The notes below the pieces were generated by a model. That model saw only the letters and a program-made list of their open reading frames with translations. It did no database searches and was not told where the DNA came from. Shown one piece after another: positions 1 through 10,928 of a stretch of DNA of 61,741 bases (position 1 is the stretch's first letter; each line of letters opens with the position of its first letter). This stretch comes from Exophiala sp. HKRS030 (Eukaryota > Ascomycota > Eurotiomycetes > Chaetothyriales > Herpotrichiellaceae): assembly GCA_023897205.1 (NCBI GenBank), contig JAHWDD010000019.1, positions 121,496 through 183,236 on the forward strand. Reading direction: 5' to 3'. A program made the translations under genes and the position numbers.

Positions 1-19
1 TAAAAATATTTAGAGCAAA

Positions 20-135
20 CTATTACATGTTTGGCTAGAGATGTTCCACTTATTCCTTAGCCTCTACGGAAGAAAGTTGCAATGTCTCAGCAAAGGGGAG
101 GGCGGTTTCGGGAAATACTATACAGTACGATGCTG
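20..135 (+). repeat. Dispersed noncoding repeat, copy A
   Basis: This stretch aligns by eye with segments near 42740-42900 (opposite strand) and 45740-45895 (same strand). The best conserved core is a block reading AAAGGGGAGGGCGGTTTCGGGAA, preceded by a conserved AGAAAGTTGCAATGT-like block. Identity is roughly 70% or more over about 110 bp. No coding potential is seen. It could be a MITE, a solo terminal repeat or an element edge. Confidence 0.6.
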
Positions 136-274
136 CCAGATTTACAATGTTTGAAGGACCGGACTTACCGAAAGGTCGAAACCACAAAACCTTGAAGTCT
201 TGTGAGTTTCGTGAACAGTACTTCGACAATTTCCATCAAAGACGGCCCAATGGTTTCTGCTATAGTACAGTGTC

Positions 275-649
275 TCAAGCCAGCTTCACATTGAGAACCA
301 TGGACGGCCCAAACACATTGACTAAGCTTCTGTTACAGATAGACTTTGGGTACGAGTACCAACATATGCGAGGCATCCCAAAAACTCCTCTTTCCACAAG
401 ACGAGTGATGTCGACACTCGACTCCTTAGGCTCATTGAGAATGTTTTTCACATTGAGAGTCAACCCTGATTCAAAAACCACCTCGTTTCTCTCATAGATT
501 CGCGTATGTGGCTTCAACGAGTTAAAAAATTCCTCTTGAAAGAATCCCGGCTCAGGAAATGGTTTGTTCATGACGACTAGTATTAGGTAGTTGTCAATGC
601 CAAGCTCGGCCACATGAGTGTAATCTTCAAGGTCCTTCCCAATCACCAT
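275..649 (-). CDS. Hypothetical protein, 124 aa, possibly partial
   Basis: An open frame with an ATG at 649 encodes 124 residues of ordinary amino-acid composition. I recognise no domain. It lies next to repeat copy A and upstream sequence could hold another exon. It may be a fragment of a larger decayed gene, because it is short and lacks a recognisable N or C terminus. Confidence is limited to the frame being protein-like. Confidence 0.3.
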   Translation of the reverse strand: MVIGKDLEDYTHVAELGIDNYLILVVMNKPFPEPGFFQEEFFNSLKPHTRIYERNEVVFESGLTLNVKNILNEPKESSVDITRLVERGVFGMPRICWYSYPKSICNRSLVNVFGPSMVLNVKLA

Positions 650-1123
650 AAAGTTAGGTCCAGATGCTGATCTGAGTAACGGTAGCCATCCGTTTTTTTC
701 TGAGTCGATGAATAGTTGACTTAGGAGGCGATTGGCTAAGTCCTACTACACTTTTGGTGTAGATGCTTGTAAAGCCTTGCGACGAAAAGGCCAGGGAAAC
801 AGCATTGTGGAACGGTGATCTCTGATGCGCCGGTCAATGTGGAAAATGGTGAAATCTATTACTATAATTGGGCTAATCTACAGTACAAACCTTGGCCACT
901 GAGTACCATGGAATCTTCTTCCTCAGATATTGGGAATATCGGGAAGCCGGGCCCCACCTTTCTCTACTGAAGAGTAAAGCCTGCAAATAACATGGTAGTC
1001 TTTACAGTATTATTATCTTGAAAGTATGAACACACAATCTGTTATCCTCTTCATGCGTCACGATCAGTACAGTACTGTGCAGTGCCGTGAACTTATCGTC
1101 CTCGACACGAAAAATTCCGTGTG
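650..1123. other. Intergenic, no gene seen
   Basis: No convincing coding frame. It contains several TACAGTA/TACTGTA words (near 880, 1006 and 1068), which are frequent in noncoding parts of this window. Confidence 0.5.
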
Positions 1124-2589
1124 ATGTTGTTTTCTATGAAATCTACCGTATGGGTATACATCCTGGTCAAAAAAGTCATATGCAACTTTGGATCGCACGA
1201 GATCGCATACTGGGATAGACCTCGGGCAGCCTTAATTAGGGATAACATTTACCTAGAGGGTGGATGGATGCAGACCGGAACCTGGAAAGATGGCGCGTGG
1301 GATTTGGAGTCGCTAGCCACAGTCAGTCCTTCATACGGGATGTTATTTAAGCTCAGCCTGCACAATTCTTTCGGCACAAGGGCAGAAGACCCACCCGCCT
1401 GGTTCGAACAGATTCCGGAAGGCGGTGTCAAGAACTACTACCTCGATGGCTATATGTTCGCCGATGATGACGAGTTCTATGCATGGGGGTAATTACGTTC
1501 GCGTCAATAGAGGACACAGCTAATGGTTAAATCAGTGGTATGACCATGGTCTCCCAAAATACTAGCACACGCACGGTGAGCATGGTCCTGTATGATGATA
1601 CTCAGTCTACCAATACGTCAATTGGTCTGCCTGACATGAGTTATAAACCGCAGAACGGGTCTTTTATCACCGCCACAAACGGAGCTGGAGCCAACGCTCC
1701 CAGCGAGCGACGCAGCTTCTATTTTGGCGGATTCTGTAATGACAGTGTGGCGGCATATTCCTACTTCAATCAACCTAAAAACCAATGCAAATGGCTGATA
1801 ACTGTTGATATGTCAGAACTTGGGCATGCCACTTGGTCGAAGAGGCCACTGAATGGGAACTCCTCCTGGCGAAGCGAAAGTGGACTCGTATGGGTACCAA
1901 CATCGACGGCAGGCATTCTGGTTGTCATCGGTGGAGTTATACAGCCAGCGGATACGAACTTTGAAATTCCCCACGACAATCACACCCAATCCATAACATA
2001 TCTAGAACAATTTCCCATCTACGACATAGGCTCTGATACTTGGAGTACGCAGATGCTCAATGCAGACTCTCCAGTACCGGTTGTACCTCTTGCACAATTC
2101 TGCACCGTTGTGGCGTCAAGCCCTGATAGTTCCCATCAAGAGATTTTTGTTTATGGAGGCTGGGATAGCAATGGAGGGCAAGCGCAAGATACTGTCTGGA
2201 TCTTGACAGTTCCGTCATTCACATGGGTCAAAGCATCCAGCCCTGGGCGTATAGGCGGCGCAAGGCAAAATCATGTCTGTGTGACGCCGTACCCTGATCA
2301 GATGATTGTTGTTGGTGGCACGGGAGTCGGCGAAACCCCTCCAACTTATAACACTACTGTGGACGTTTTCAGCCTCAATACATTTACCTGGACAGGACGA
2401 TACGATCCAGACATTTACGATGAATACAAACCTCATCCGGACATTCAGAAAATTGTTTCAGCTACCCCAACTGCGAGTTATATGTCCACTGAAGTCGCGA
2501 GTTGGTTTGATACCAAGTACGATATGAACAAGGTCAGATGGTACGGACCCTATCAAGATGACTGCAAGGTTTTATCCCCGAGAACATAG
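1124..2589 (+). CDS. Kelch-repeat beta-propeller protein, membrane tail missing
   Basis: Two exons (1124-1488 and 1536-2589) joined by a 47-bp GT-AG intron give about 472 aa in one frame. The protein shows repeated Kelch blades with YLEGG, FYFGG, LVVIGG, FVYGGW and IVVGGTG strands, as in fungal cell-surface Kelch proteins with a galactose-oxidase-type propeller. Family members usually start with a signal peptide and end, after the VASWF...YDMNKVRWYGPY-like block, with a membrane segment. Here the protein stops soon after that block and no signal peptide is evident, so an upstream exon may be missed and the C terminus looks truncated. The Kelch assignment is strong; the biological role is unknown. 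Confidence 0.75.
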
Positions 2590-4145
2590 TGTTGAAGTAG
2601 GTTTGGATTTGCAGGAAAGCCTCAATCCCATACGTACTGTAAATCAACAAAAGTACGGTATGTGGAAAACTACGATTATTTGCACCTGAGCTGACTAATG
2701 TGGTGAATTCGCGCGACGGTAGGCTTTCTCCCGAGGTGTTTGAAGCCATCGAATTTGATCGATCTAATCACCATTCGTGGAGCCACATGCGGTAGTTTCG
2801 TACAGTACTGTACAGCATCTTGAACGTAAATGATTGTATGCTAAATAGCCGCTGGCCTATTTCCCCTCCGAGTTCTGCATGATCGACCATGAAGCGCCCT
2901 CGATGTTTCACCAATTTGCACAACCGCCGGGACAAGCATGAACAAATCAGAACCATGATTAAAGGTCCTGAAGCTGGTGCCCAAAATAGAACTTGAGCGA
3001 GTACCCATCAGAGGCCACTAAAACCTGTGGGCTAAACCGGGTGGGGATTGCTGGGAACGACAAATATAAATACTGCCGTTACCGCCACAACAATCGCCTA
3101 CTTGGATTTTGCAGTGCACAGCATCTCTCATACATCTGAAACAAACTTTGAAAGTGTTTCGCAGCATCAACGCAAGCTATGCGAGTCTTTGAGATTATGT
3201 GGGGCATTCCGTTGACCTGCGCCGCAATATCGAGTTTTACTAGCGAGCAGAATTTACAGCACAGCATATTACCTAGCTTGCATCATCCTTCAGTCATGAT
3301 CTGTCAAAATCAGTACGCCTAAGTCCGTTCGGTCCTCGTCTAATCTAATGGGGCGCAGACTCTGGCAGCCTCCATGCCTCACGATCGAGCTAGGACCTTC
3401 TCATAACAGGGCCCCGCAGTTTTGGAATGCTCCTGCTCCTGGAGGACCAGGTCCGTTTCGAAACGGAGACTATACAGTCCGTTCTTGGGTACCTAGTCCG
3501 GGAGTTCTGACGTGGTGGGAGAATCGAGAAGGAAATCTGTCTCATGTGCTTGGCTGGCCCGGCGCTGCGAGGCTTGAAATAGGATGGGAGAAGGATATTT
3601 GGAGGTGGTGGGCAGTGTGGGAGGATGTCGAAGATCGACTCGATTCCTCCCAACTCTAGGTCCAGCTAAGTCTGGCTCCTCGAACCCATCAATCCATGGG
3701 GTACATAGCAAGAACAGGGAAGGGTAGTCTGAATTCCAACATTCTCAAAATCCATGCACCATGCATCGGAAATACAACATCACGCCTCTGAAACGCCAAC
3801 GCACTCTGAGTGCTATTCTGAAAAGGGCGGGCGAACGTAGCATAGCGCTACAAGATCAAAAATCTAGGACTTGAACCCGAGGAAGATACGGTACACGTGG
3901 GCAAGAGGACAAATGTGCGGTTACTTTGGCGCTTAACGTCATCATTTAGCAGTATCGGCAGGCCATGGCGATGCAACAAAGCCAAAAACTATGAAGTATT
4001 GTGAGTCAGGGACCTTTGTATTGTCTATTTGAAACTTAATTCATGGCAAAGATTATAGTATCCTCCTTCCTGCCCTAGACTACACAGAAGGCACCAGAGC
4101 TTTTAGGCTGGCTTCAAAACGATACAGGGAACAAACAACTAGAAT
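2590..4145. other. Intergenic, no supported gene
   Basis: Several short open frames on both strands overlap each other and none resembles a protein family. It holds the perfect palindrome GTACAGTACTGTAC near 2802, the clearest example of the TACAGTA word class. A T-arm-like string near 3873 was examined as a possible tRNA and rejected. Confidence 0.45.
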
Positions 4146-4883
4146 CTAACTTCGTGATAGATATCTCGATCCTCTGGGAGGCCTCAACTTACCCTTAAAC
4201 GTTCTAGCATTTGCTCGTAGGATGCGATATAGTCTTTGAGCGAATCTATCGTTCCGGCGTTTGGAGGACCTTTTTATTGTATACGACTGTAAAGCTTTCC
4301 CAGGTTGCAGATGACTCTTTAAGCCCCATGGTGAGGATTCCGAACTCTCATGAGCAAATACCGCAATTTGCCAGACGTGCGGACCAAGTTCACCATCCCA
4401 CAGCCCATCACTTGTAGGATTATTTGCTTGAAAGCCGTAGTGTCTTAAGACACACTCTGGGTGGGTTTCTCCAAGCCAGGTGATATCGAAAATGGTCTCG
4501 TTGTCGATGTCGGATCCACGTGCTGACAATTCAAATGTGAGGTTCGAGAACTTTTCCATCTCCGAGTGCGCCGAATACCTCGACTTCATACAGCCAATCA
4601 GCTGGCTCATGAATGCGTGCTTAGTGTACATTTCGTTCGCGACCGAGATCCGGAAGCCGGTGCCGTATTGAGTCCAACTGACATGGTTTTGAGAGTTTTG
4701 TGTGCCGAAAAATAACTTGACGTCCATCAGGACTTGAGTTGACATGAAGTACGATTCGCAGTTAAGGCCAAAGTTGCAACATTGCTCCTCGATTTCAGAC
4801 AAGGGTGGCACTTGATTTTCCTGCTCATATGGAGGCGGCAAGGGCATTTCGTCGCCTGGATGGCTCTCTGATTGTACCGACAT
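4146..4883 (-). CDS. Hypothetical protein with PPPY motif
   Basis: I chose the ATG at 4883 rather than the longer frame to 4994, because the extra residues are encoded by intergenic-like sequence rich in TACAGTA-type words. The product is about 245 aa. Near the N terminus is PLPPPYE, a PY motif of the type bound by WW domains (for example of Nedd4/Rsp5 ligases). The middle has no recognisable fold. The C-terminal 40 residues are basic and arginine-rich. No transmembrane segment is seen. Function is unknown. Confidence 0.55.
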   Translation of the reverse strand: MSVQSESHPGDEMPLPPPYEQENQVPPLSEIEEQCCNFGLNCESYFMSTQVLMDVKLFFGTQNSQNHVSWTQYGTGFRISVANEMYTKHAFMSQLIGCMKSRYSAHSEMEKFSNLTFELSARGSDIDNETIFDITWLGETHPECVLRHYGFQANNPTSDGLWDGELGPHVWQIAVFAHESSESSPWGLKSHLQPGKALQSYTIKRSSKRRNDRFAQRLYRILRANARTFKGKLRPPRGSRYLSRS

Positions 4884-5684
4884 AATTGCAAGTCTCGCCT
4901 TTTGTACGGTACGGTATAGTACTGTGCTGTTCAAGAATTTTAAACATAATATGATTTCTGTCCATCTTGGCAAGAAGATCAGTACTGTAACCATGAGATC
5001 CTATGTGTAGCAGACACCAATAGTATCCTTTTACGTAATGTCCAGGGTAGAAACAACCACAAATTTCTTTGGTAAGAGATCACCAATCTTTAGAGGATAG
5101 ACTACGACGTAATGAATAAATAAATCGATGTGTACCCTCTAATTGGCAGTAATGGTGTGTCACAGTGCAAAGTGCAACATCGAAATACTTGTGGACATCT
5201 GCACTTGATCTGGCACTGGTTCTGCTCTTCTTAAGCTCGAGTTCCTCTGGATAAGATCTCCGCAGATCAAATGCAGTCATCTAGTATACTGTAACCCTAG
5301 CGAGATAATGGAACGAAGATAGAGCGACTTCGATGTGGTTCAAAGTCAACAGTAGTCAAAATGAGTTCTCTATATCGCTTTATTAATCGGTGACCTATAA
5401 AAATCTACTCCTGGCTATCAGTTTTCCGCTGGCTCCCTTAATGTCCCATGACAACCGCACATCACAGCCTCTCACGAACAGGATCGCAGATGTAGTTCCC
5501 GTACAATGGGCGATTGCTTTGTCATACCCAGAGAGTCTGCGTGATTTGATGGCTTTCCTTTTCTGACACTGATCTGTAGTATTTGAACGACCAAAACTAT
5601 CGGTGCTTCTCCGAGCGGTTGCAGTAATTCCCGTCCAAAGTAGTCCATAAAGAACAATCCTGATTTGACGTTCCTTCAAACTTC
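4884..5684. other. Intergenic with weak ORFs
   Basis: A 66-aa minus-strand frame at 5080-5280 and a 112-aa minus-strand frame at 5395-5733 exist. The second overlaps the end of the F-box gene in another frame and looks like a shadow. Nothing here is supported as a gene. Confidence 0.4.
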
Positions 5685-7386
5685 TCACTCTGTCAATTCC
5701 ATGTCTTCGGCGAAAGGGAAAATTGAGGACCAAGAATTCGTGAGACCCGTCGTCATGAGCGACAGAGAACTGACTGGGGGGTAGAGCTCACCCCGAGATT
5801 CCAGGAAGTTCCTGCCTATATCCACCTTATGGAGTAGTGATAGGCGTTCTTGATGCCTGTTCCAGGTTCGGGCCCTGTCGTACCAACCCTGCGGATTATT
5901 TAGGCTTCGCTGGTAAACTAACCATCCTCTCTTCTTTTCTGGTGGATGGACCGGGGCGAGAACAAGACAGTGCCGAAGTTGATCTCGCTTTCTAAGCACA
6001 TGGAGATTATCATAGAGATCCTGGGCATCGTAGACCTTGTTGTTATCACCGGCACACTGAAGATGTAGTGCAAGGACTTCGAGTTGGCCCAGGTAGGGCT
6101 GAACATTACAGAGAAAGCGTGAAGTAGCCATCTCATGCTTGTCTAAATATCTAGACTCGGAGTAGAACTGGAGTTGTGGCAGGGAAGCTCCACGAGGGAA
6201 GTTCATTGCAGTACACCAGTGAAGCTCCAAGACTTTCAGCTTTGGAAAGACGGTGGCAAGAGCTTTTTCTTGACGCTGGTCTACCGGTGAAAGCGACAGG
6301 GCAAGGTGACTGAGCTGATTTGCTACTCCAGAAATCCAGTCAATGTCCCGAAAGAAGCCGACTAGATTCAAAACATGTAGAGTAATCCAGTTACCATGAA
6401 GCGCAATTGCAGTATGGAAATATCCCCTGAAAGAGAGCATTTGGAGTTTTGGTAGTCGCGATGCCTTTAAAGATATCTGTAGAGATTCAGAATATTCAGG
6501 GTTGATGATAGACAGTTCTTGGACGCTTGGAAGGTGAGGGAATTCGACATCACTTGTATCGTCATCGCAGTCTAAGACGAGTGTACGGATTGGTAATTCT
6601 CGGAGACCTTCCAATCCTGCTGCCCGTACGCGTAGGACTTTGAGTTTCGACAGTGTCTGAAGTTCTCTGAGTGGAATGCTGAGAGGAAGGTCGACCCATA
6701 TCTTTTTGAGATGTTGTGCTTTTCCTAACATTTTGACGAAATTGTCAAAAACTTCCTTCGGGACATCGCCGTACCTGTTCGCGACTTCTTCCAGATTGCG
6801 CGCCCGTATCATGGACGGACGGGTGATCTCTCTTACAAGGTCCTCGAAGAAAGCCATGACCCGGACAGATCGCAAGCAGCTCACGAGCTCAGGGCGATGA
6901 AAAATCTCCTTGACCTTCTTGAGCTGGTCTATTTCCTTGGCCACAGATGGGTCACTGGAGGTTGGACCAGGAAACTGATTTGTGTCGTAGATCTCCGTTG
7001 AACATGGGAGTGGGCATCTTAGATATTGAAACTGACTCTCACGTCCCAGTGTAGTAAAACGAGAATGGACCAATTTCAGGCTGGACCAGTCAGACTTCTT
7101 AAGCTAGTACAGCATTTCAGCAAAAAAAGAGCAAAATTTTATGTACTCGGTCACCTTTTGGAAAATGATCATTAGTATCTCGTTAGGTACTTTCCGCAGC
7201 TCAAGTTGGCTACTACCAACCGACTCCCTCGACGTGACCTTTCTAGACTTCGATCTCTTGCGCTTGAGCCAATCTGTAGACCGTTAACAGAAATTAATTT
7301 CTCGGTTCGAGTAGAATACTGTCCCTACCTCCATGATTGTTAAATATCCAAAGTCCATTCTTAGATTTCTTGTAAGTTTTCGCCAT
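5685..7386 (-). CDS. F-box / leucine-rich-repeat protein
   Basis: Three exons were assembled: 7386-7329, 7273-7155 and 7097-5685, with introns of 55 and 57 bp and matching phases, giving 529 aa. The short first exon starts at an ATG and encodes a basic segment. The F-box spans the second splice junction (about residues 47-80): LRKVPNEILMIIFQK followed by LKLVHSRFTTLG. The remainder has irregular leucine-rich repeats such as LSKLKVLRV, LPSVQELSI, LPKLQMLSF and FPKLKVLELHW. F-box proteins link substrates to SCF ubiquitin ligases through Skp1; the LRRs would select the substrate. The F-box becomes visible only after splicing, which supports the model. The target is unknown. Confidence 0.75.
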
Positions 7387-7818
7387 TTCCGCTGTTGACC
7401 AAAGTCCCTGCAGTATGAGGCCAGTCTGGATCATCCTTGCTTTTACTCGCCTTTTATTTTCCTTTACTGCTGATCATGTATCCACCGTTAGTTGTGGTGT
7501 TGACATCTGTCAAAGACTAGAGCTCAAATCCCTCACAATATCAAGGATAATATTAAACCAGGCTTATCTACATGTCCTATTCTCAGGGTATCCTAGACTG
7601 GCTCCGTGGTTCCGTCCTCCCATTGACTTTGGTTACAATTGAGTAGTGGCAATATAGTTGGATCTCTACAGATACTGTGACGCACGGTACTTGAAGACAA
7701 CAGTCCGTGACTATCTTTGTGCAGTACGTATGTCATGTGAGACCTACTTTAATAATAAATATGTACGAAACATAACTTCACTAGATCTAGGAAGGACTAT
7801 TACCCAGATCTCATTACA

Positions 7819-8583
7819 GTGTTGTCCGTCAAGGGTACGCTGCAACATTGCTATAAGGATACTCGGCCGTCCGAGCTAGAACGGCTCTTGGAAATGGACG
7901 CCGCGCAGACATTTTCATCAACAATGGATCCAGGTATCCAGGGAGAAAACAGTCTTTTTCTGCACTTTTCGCCTGAAGAGAGGTACGTGCAGGCGATACA
8001 CATGGAGATGCAACCCTGGACTTTATGGACGCCGAATTTGCGAAATGATGTCAATCTGATGAGTCTCGATATGTTACGCTGCTTCGGATCCTACCAACAA
8101 GAATCAATCGTGGTTCCCGGATTAACACCTTGCATTCTTCCCTGGCAGATACATGTATACGAAGAATATCTAGTCCTGCAGAACAATGTATCGAACATCT
8201 CCTTCACCGCAGACGTGACGGCTAACCTAGCCAAGAAATACGTTTGCAGATATCTGAATTGCTTCAGCAGACGGACAGGAAAACACAGCAGTTTCAACCG
8301 GGCCGATCACCTCAAGCGGCACGAGATGACTGTTCATAAAACACCTGGTAGCCCAGTGTTCAGATGCTGGGTATCAGGTTGCAGGAGGCCTTTTACGCGC
8401 AAGGACAACCTTCACGCCCATTTGAAAACTCATTTAGGGAAACCTGGGAGCCGGAACCGATATGTCGCTAGTCTCGACCCACAGAGCTCGGTATATAATC
8501 TGCAATGGGAAGGCGAACTTGATTACTCTGGATTCCCGGTACTTGGGTCAACCTCCAGGGGCGCAGAGATCAGAGCTGGGTAG
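7819..8583 (+). CDS. C2H2 zinc-finger protein, start uncertain
   Basis: The open exon carries two C2H2 fingers near its end: one with FNRADHLKRHEMTVH (about 8240-8337) and one with CRRPFTRKDNLHAHLKTH (about 8359-8434). They are probably a DNA-binding pair as in fungal regulators. The frame opens just after a CATTACAG acceptor-like site at 7811-7818 and has no ATG until 7894, so either there is an upstream exon or translation starts at 7894. The region upstream of the fingers is not recognisable. A diverged, stop-containing duplicate lies at 13060-13830, and similarity continues past the stop codon into the 3' flank. This copy is intact. Confidence 0.7.
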   Translation: MLSVKGTLQHCYKDTRPSELERLLEMDAAQTFSSTMDPGIQGENSLFLHFSPEERYVQAIHMEMQPWTLWTPNLRNDVNLMSLDMLRCFGSYQQESIVVPGLTPCILPWQIHVYEEYLVLQNNVSNISFTADVTANLAKKYVCRYLNCFSRRTGKHSSFNRADHLKRHEMTVHKTPGSPVFRCWVSGCRRPFTRKDNLHAHLKTHLGKPGSRNRYVASLDPQSSVYNLQWEGELDYSGFPVLGSTSRGAEIRAG

Positions 8584-10928
8584 CAGAATCTGGAAGCGAC
8601 CTCAGGATTGGGAGAGTCACGGCTCCTTACTGGTTCACGACGTGATAGCTGAGTTCACGGCATCGAGACGGAGACACTGTGTAGTTGGAATTCCACGTTA
8701 AGTTTATGCATTTCGATCACATTGTATACTCATAGCAATCCGACCCATGGTGGGTGATCCTAACCTCAAGTTCCCGAGCCACTTAAGGTGATACAGGTGT
8801 TCAATACTACAATCCGGGCCAACTTGATGCCCGCCATCAACCCATGACCGCGATGGCTGATGAAGTTGCGTAGGCTTGGAGAGACAACCGTTCACTAATT
8901 TCAGTAAAGCTTGTGGAAGACGACTGGGGCTGAGGGTTTTCGAGCATTCTAGGCCACAATTCCTGCCTGTGAAGGTTTTCTCGTCGTGGAAATTCACGTC
9001 GGATGGGTTCTCTGACAGTATGATGGAGCCGATCGACAAGCATGCACCAATCGATGCTAGCTTTGAGGTAGGTTCTAGCGGATAGGGACTCCCACAGTTA
9101 CAAATCAAGCGATAGATAAATGGGTTGTGCTTCTAGGGTCATTCGAGCCAACAAGAAGTGCTTTTCCCTTGGCCCCAGTCTTCCGCAACGGGCGATAGTG
9201 ATCAGGACCAGTGGCCGAAGTAGACTAGGAGATTGTGTCTGATTCGCCCTACTGGGGCCATCAGACTAGGCTGAATATGAACCATGATTGTAGGAGGGAA
9301 CAGCCGATGAAATGACGACTACAGCAGAGGTTCAAAATATAGGAAGCGAGTTATCAATGGGTGGGAGCAACTCCACTTCTAAATCCATTGGCAGATCTAG
9401 ATAGTCGCTTACTGTATCTCAGCGCTGGTGTCACAATTCAATTGAACGTCAAACGTTCAATATTTTTCTTAGCACCTCGATGGAAAAACTGGAATTTCTG
9501 CCAAAGTAACAGTATAATGTCGTCTGCGCTTAAAGCTGCGCCTGCCGGTGGCGCCCTGCTGACCTACACTGACGTCCCTTTCTTCGGAAACATTTCCATG
9601 TCTGAAGTGGATGTCTTCCTCTTTGATGACGCAGGCAGCGGTTACAGGCGGTGAATATATTCGAACATGGCTTTGATGTGCGGGTGATGTTGGCAATAGT
9701 CGAAAAAGAAGGAGCCACGAATGTGAACGGCTATTCCGACGTCCGAATAAATGTGTACGTGATCCTTGTCCTTTCCATAATTCTCTTTAGCTGCAAGGAC
9801 ACACGTAGAATGGTTATTGAAGAGTGGCATTAGGTGTTAACTAAGTTAGGATAATCTGAAGGTCTCTAACTGTATCTGCGAATCAGGAAGGAGATTCTTT
9901 GGCTGTTCGTGTGAAATCCGTCCGACGCGATAGTCGATGCGTGGTAAAAGGACGGATCGCGTAATAGTGGCAGCTTTGACGACTTCAACAGTTCTTGAGT
10001 TTCAGGGACGGTGAGAAGAGTGTCCAAAATATGCGCAACTCTCATTTTTGTCCTTTTCGTACACAAGTGTCCTCTCTTTCTTCTTAAAACAGGATGGGCA
10101 TTATTGCGACCCATAACCTAACTGTTATTCAATGTCGACCTGGATCCCCAGACGGTGTCAAATCTGGCACGGATCCCGGAGGATTGTAAATCAATAGATA
10201 CTTTCAACTGCAGCTTGCGTCGTGGAGGCAATTGAGACTCATATTGGGCCGACAAGGAGGGCATGCATGAATACTGTCCTGTTTTTGACAGCCGAAGGCA
10301 GTGAGACACGTGGATTATCATGAGACGCAGTTAACCCCAGTGCCAATCGTGCCAGTATTCAGTGTACACAATTGCACCTAGAGCCCAATTGAGTGGAACC
10401 ATTGGCTGATGAACAACATATACTCATGCACAAAATCCCTTCGTGGTGCAGCGCGAATTAAATTGTGCCGCATAGGGCTCTCATAAGTGGCAGCAGCGAA
10501 TGACGAATCACTCTGGTAAAAAGCTCTTCGAATGGCATAGCCTCAATGTTGCTATCGGTGATCACGTAGGCAAGGTGTGAATGCAAGGGACATAGTCGCT
10601 GCGGGAAATTCCACAAGCATACGTGGACAAGCATTGCTATAGGGACCTCCACTCACGTGAAATGTTCCTTTCCCTAGTGAAGGTCTCTAGTCGGGCCCTA
10701 ATGGCTGCCTGTGCAAAGGAGCCACCCTTTCATGCCGATCTTCACCACAGTTTGCCGTGGGAGTGAAATCTTTGTGGACATTTGCTCTCGTGTTTCGAAC
10801 ACTTCGGCTTCATGCGGCGATGAAGCCGCGATTTCTGATGGATGTACCGTCTAGCGTGTTTCAGCATTGAACGAAGCAACCATCCACAACTCTCACTGGT
10901 GGACGCGTTCGGCCGACCTTCCACATCC
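8584..10928. other. Gene-poor stretch with unresolved ORFs
   Basis: Minus-strand frames at 8704-9108 (134 aa), 9642-9830, 9866-10114 and 10458-10652 have somewhat protein-like composition but no recognisable motif and no splice model that joins them. They may be remnants of decayed genes. Near 9360-9654 a plus-strand frame of 97 aa is equally weak. I see no reliable gene here. Confidence 0.35.
10815..10885 (+). repeat. Short dispersed repeat, copy 1
   Basis: About 65 bp starting TGAAGCCGCGATTTCTGATG and including CTAGCGTGTTTCA and GAAGCAAC matches a segment at 34893-34957 on the same strand with few differences. This copy abuts the left arm of the fold-back element. No coding role is seen. 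Confidence 0.55.

Noticed and set aside
3348..3659. 103-aa Trp/Pro-rich open frame
   Set aside because: Overlapping frames of similar length on the other strand, no recognisable motif, composition unlike the supported genes.
3830..3900. tRNA-like T-arm (GACTTGAACCCGAG) on the minus strand
   Set aside because: No pairing acceptor stem, anticodon arm or 3' end at the right spacing; the T-stem halves do not pair.
5395..5733. 112-aa minus-strand frame as an extra exon of the F-box gene
   Set aside because: It overlaps the F-box gene end in another frame and no splice is needed to terminate the LRR protein.
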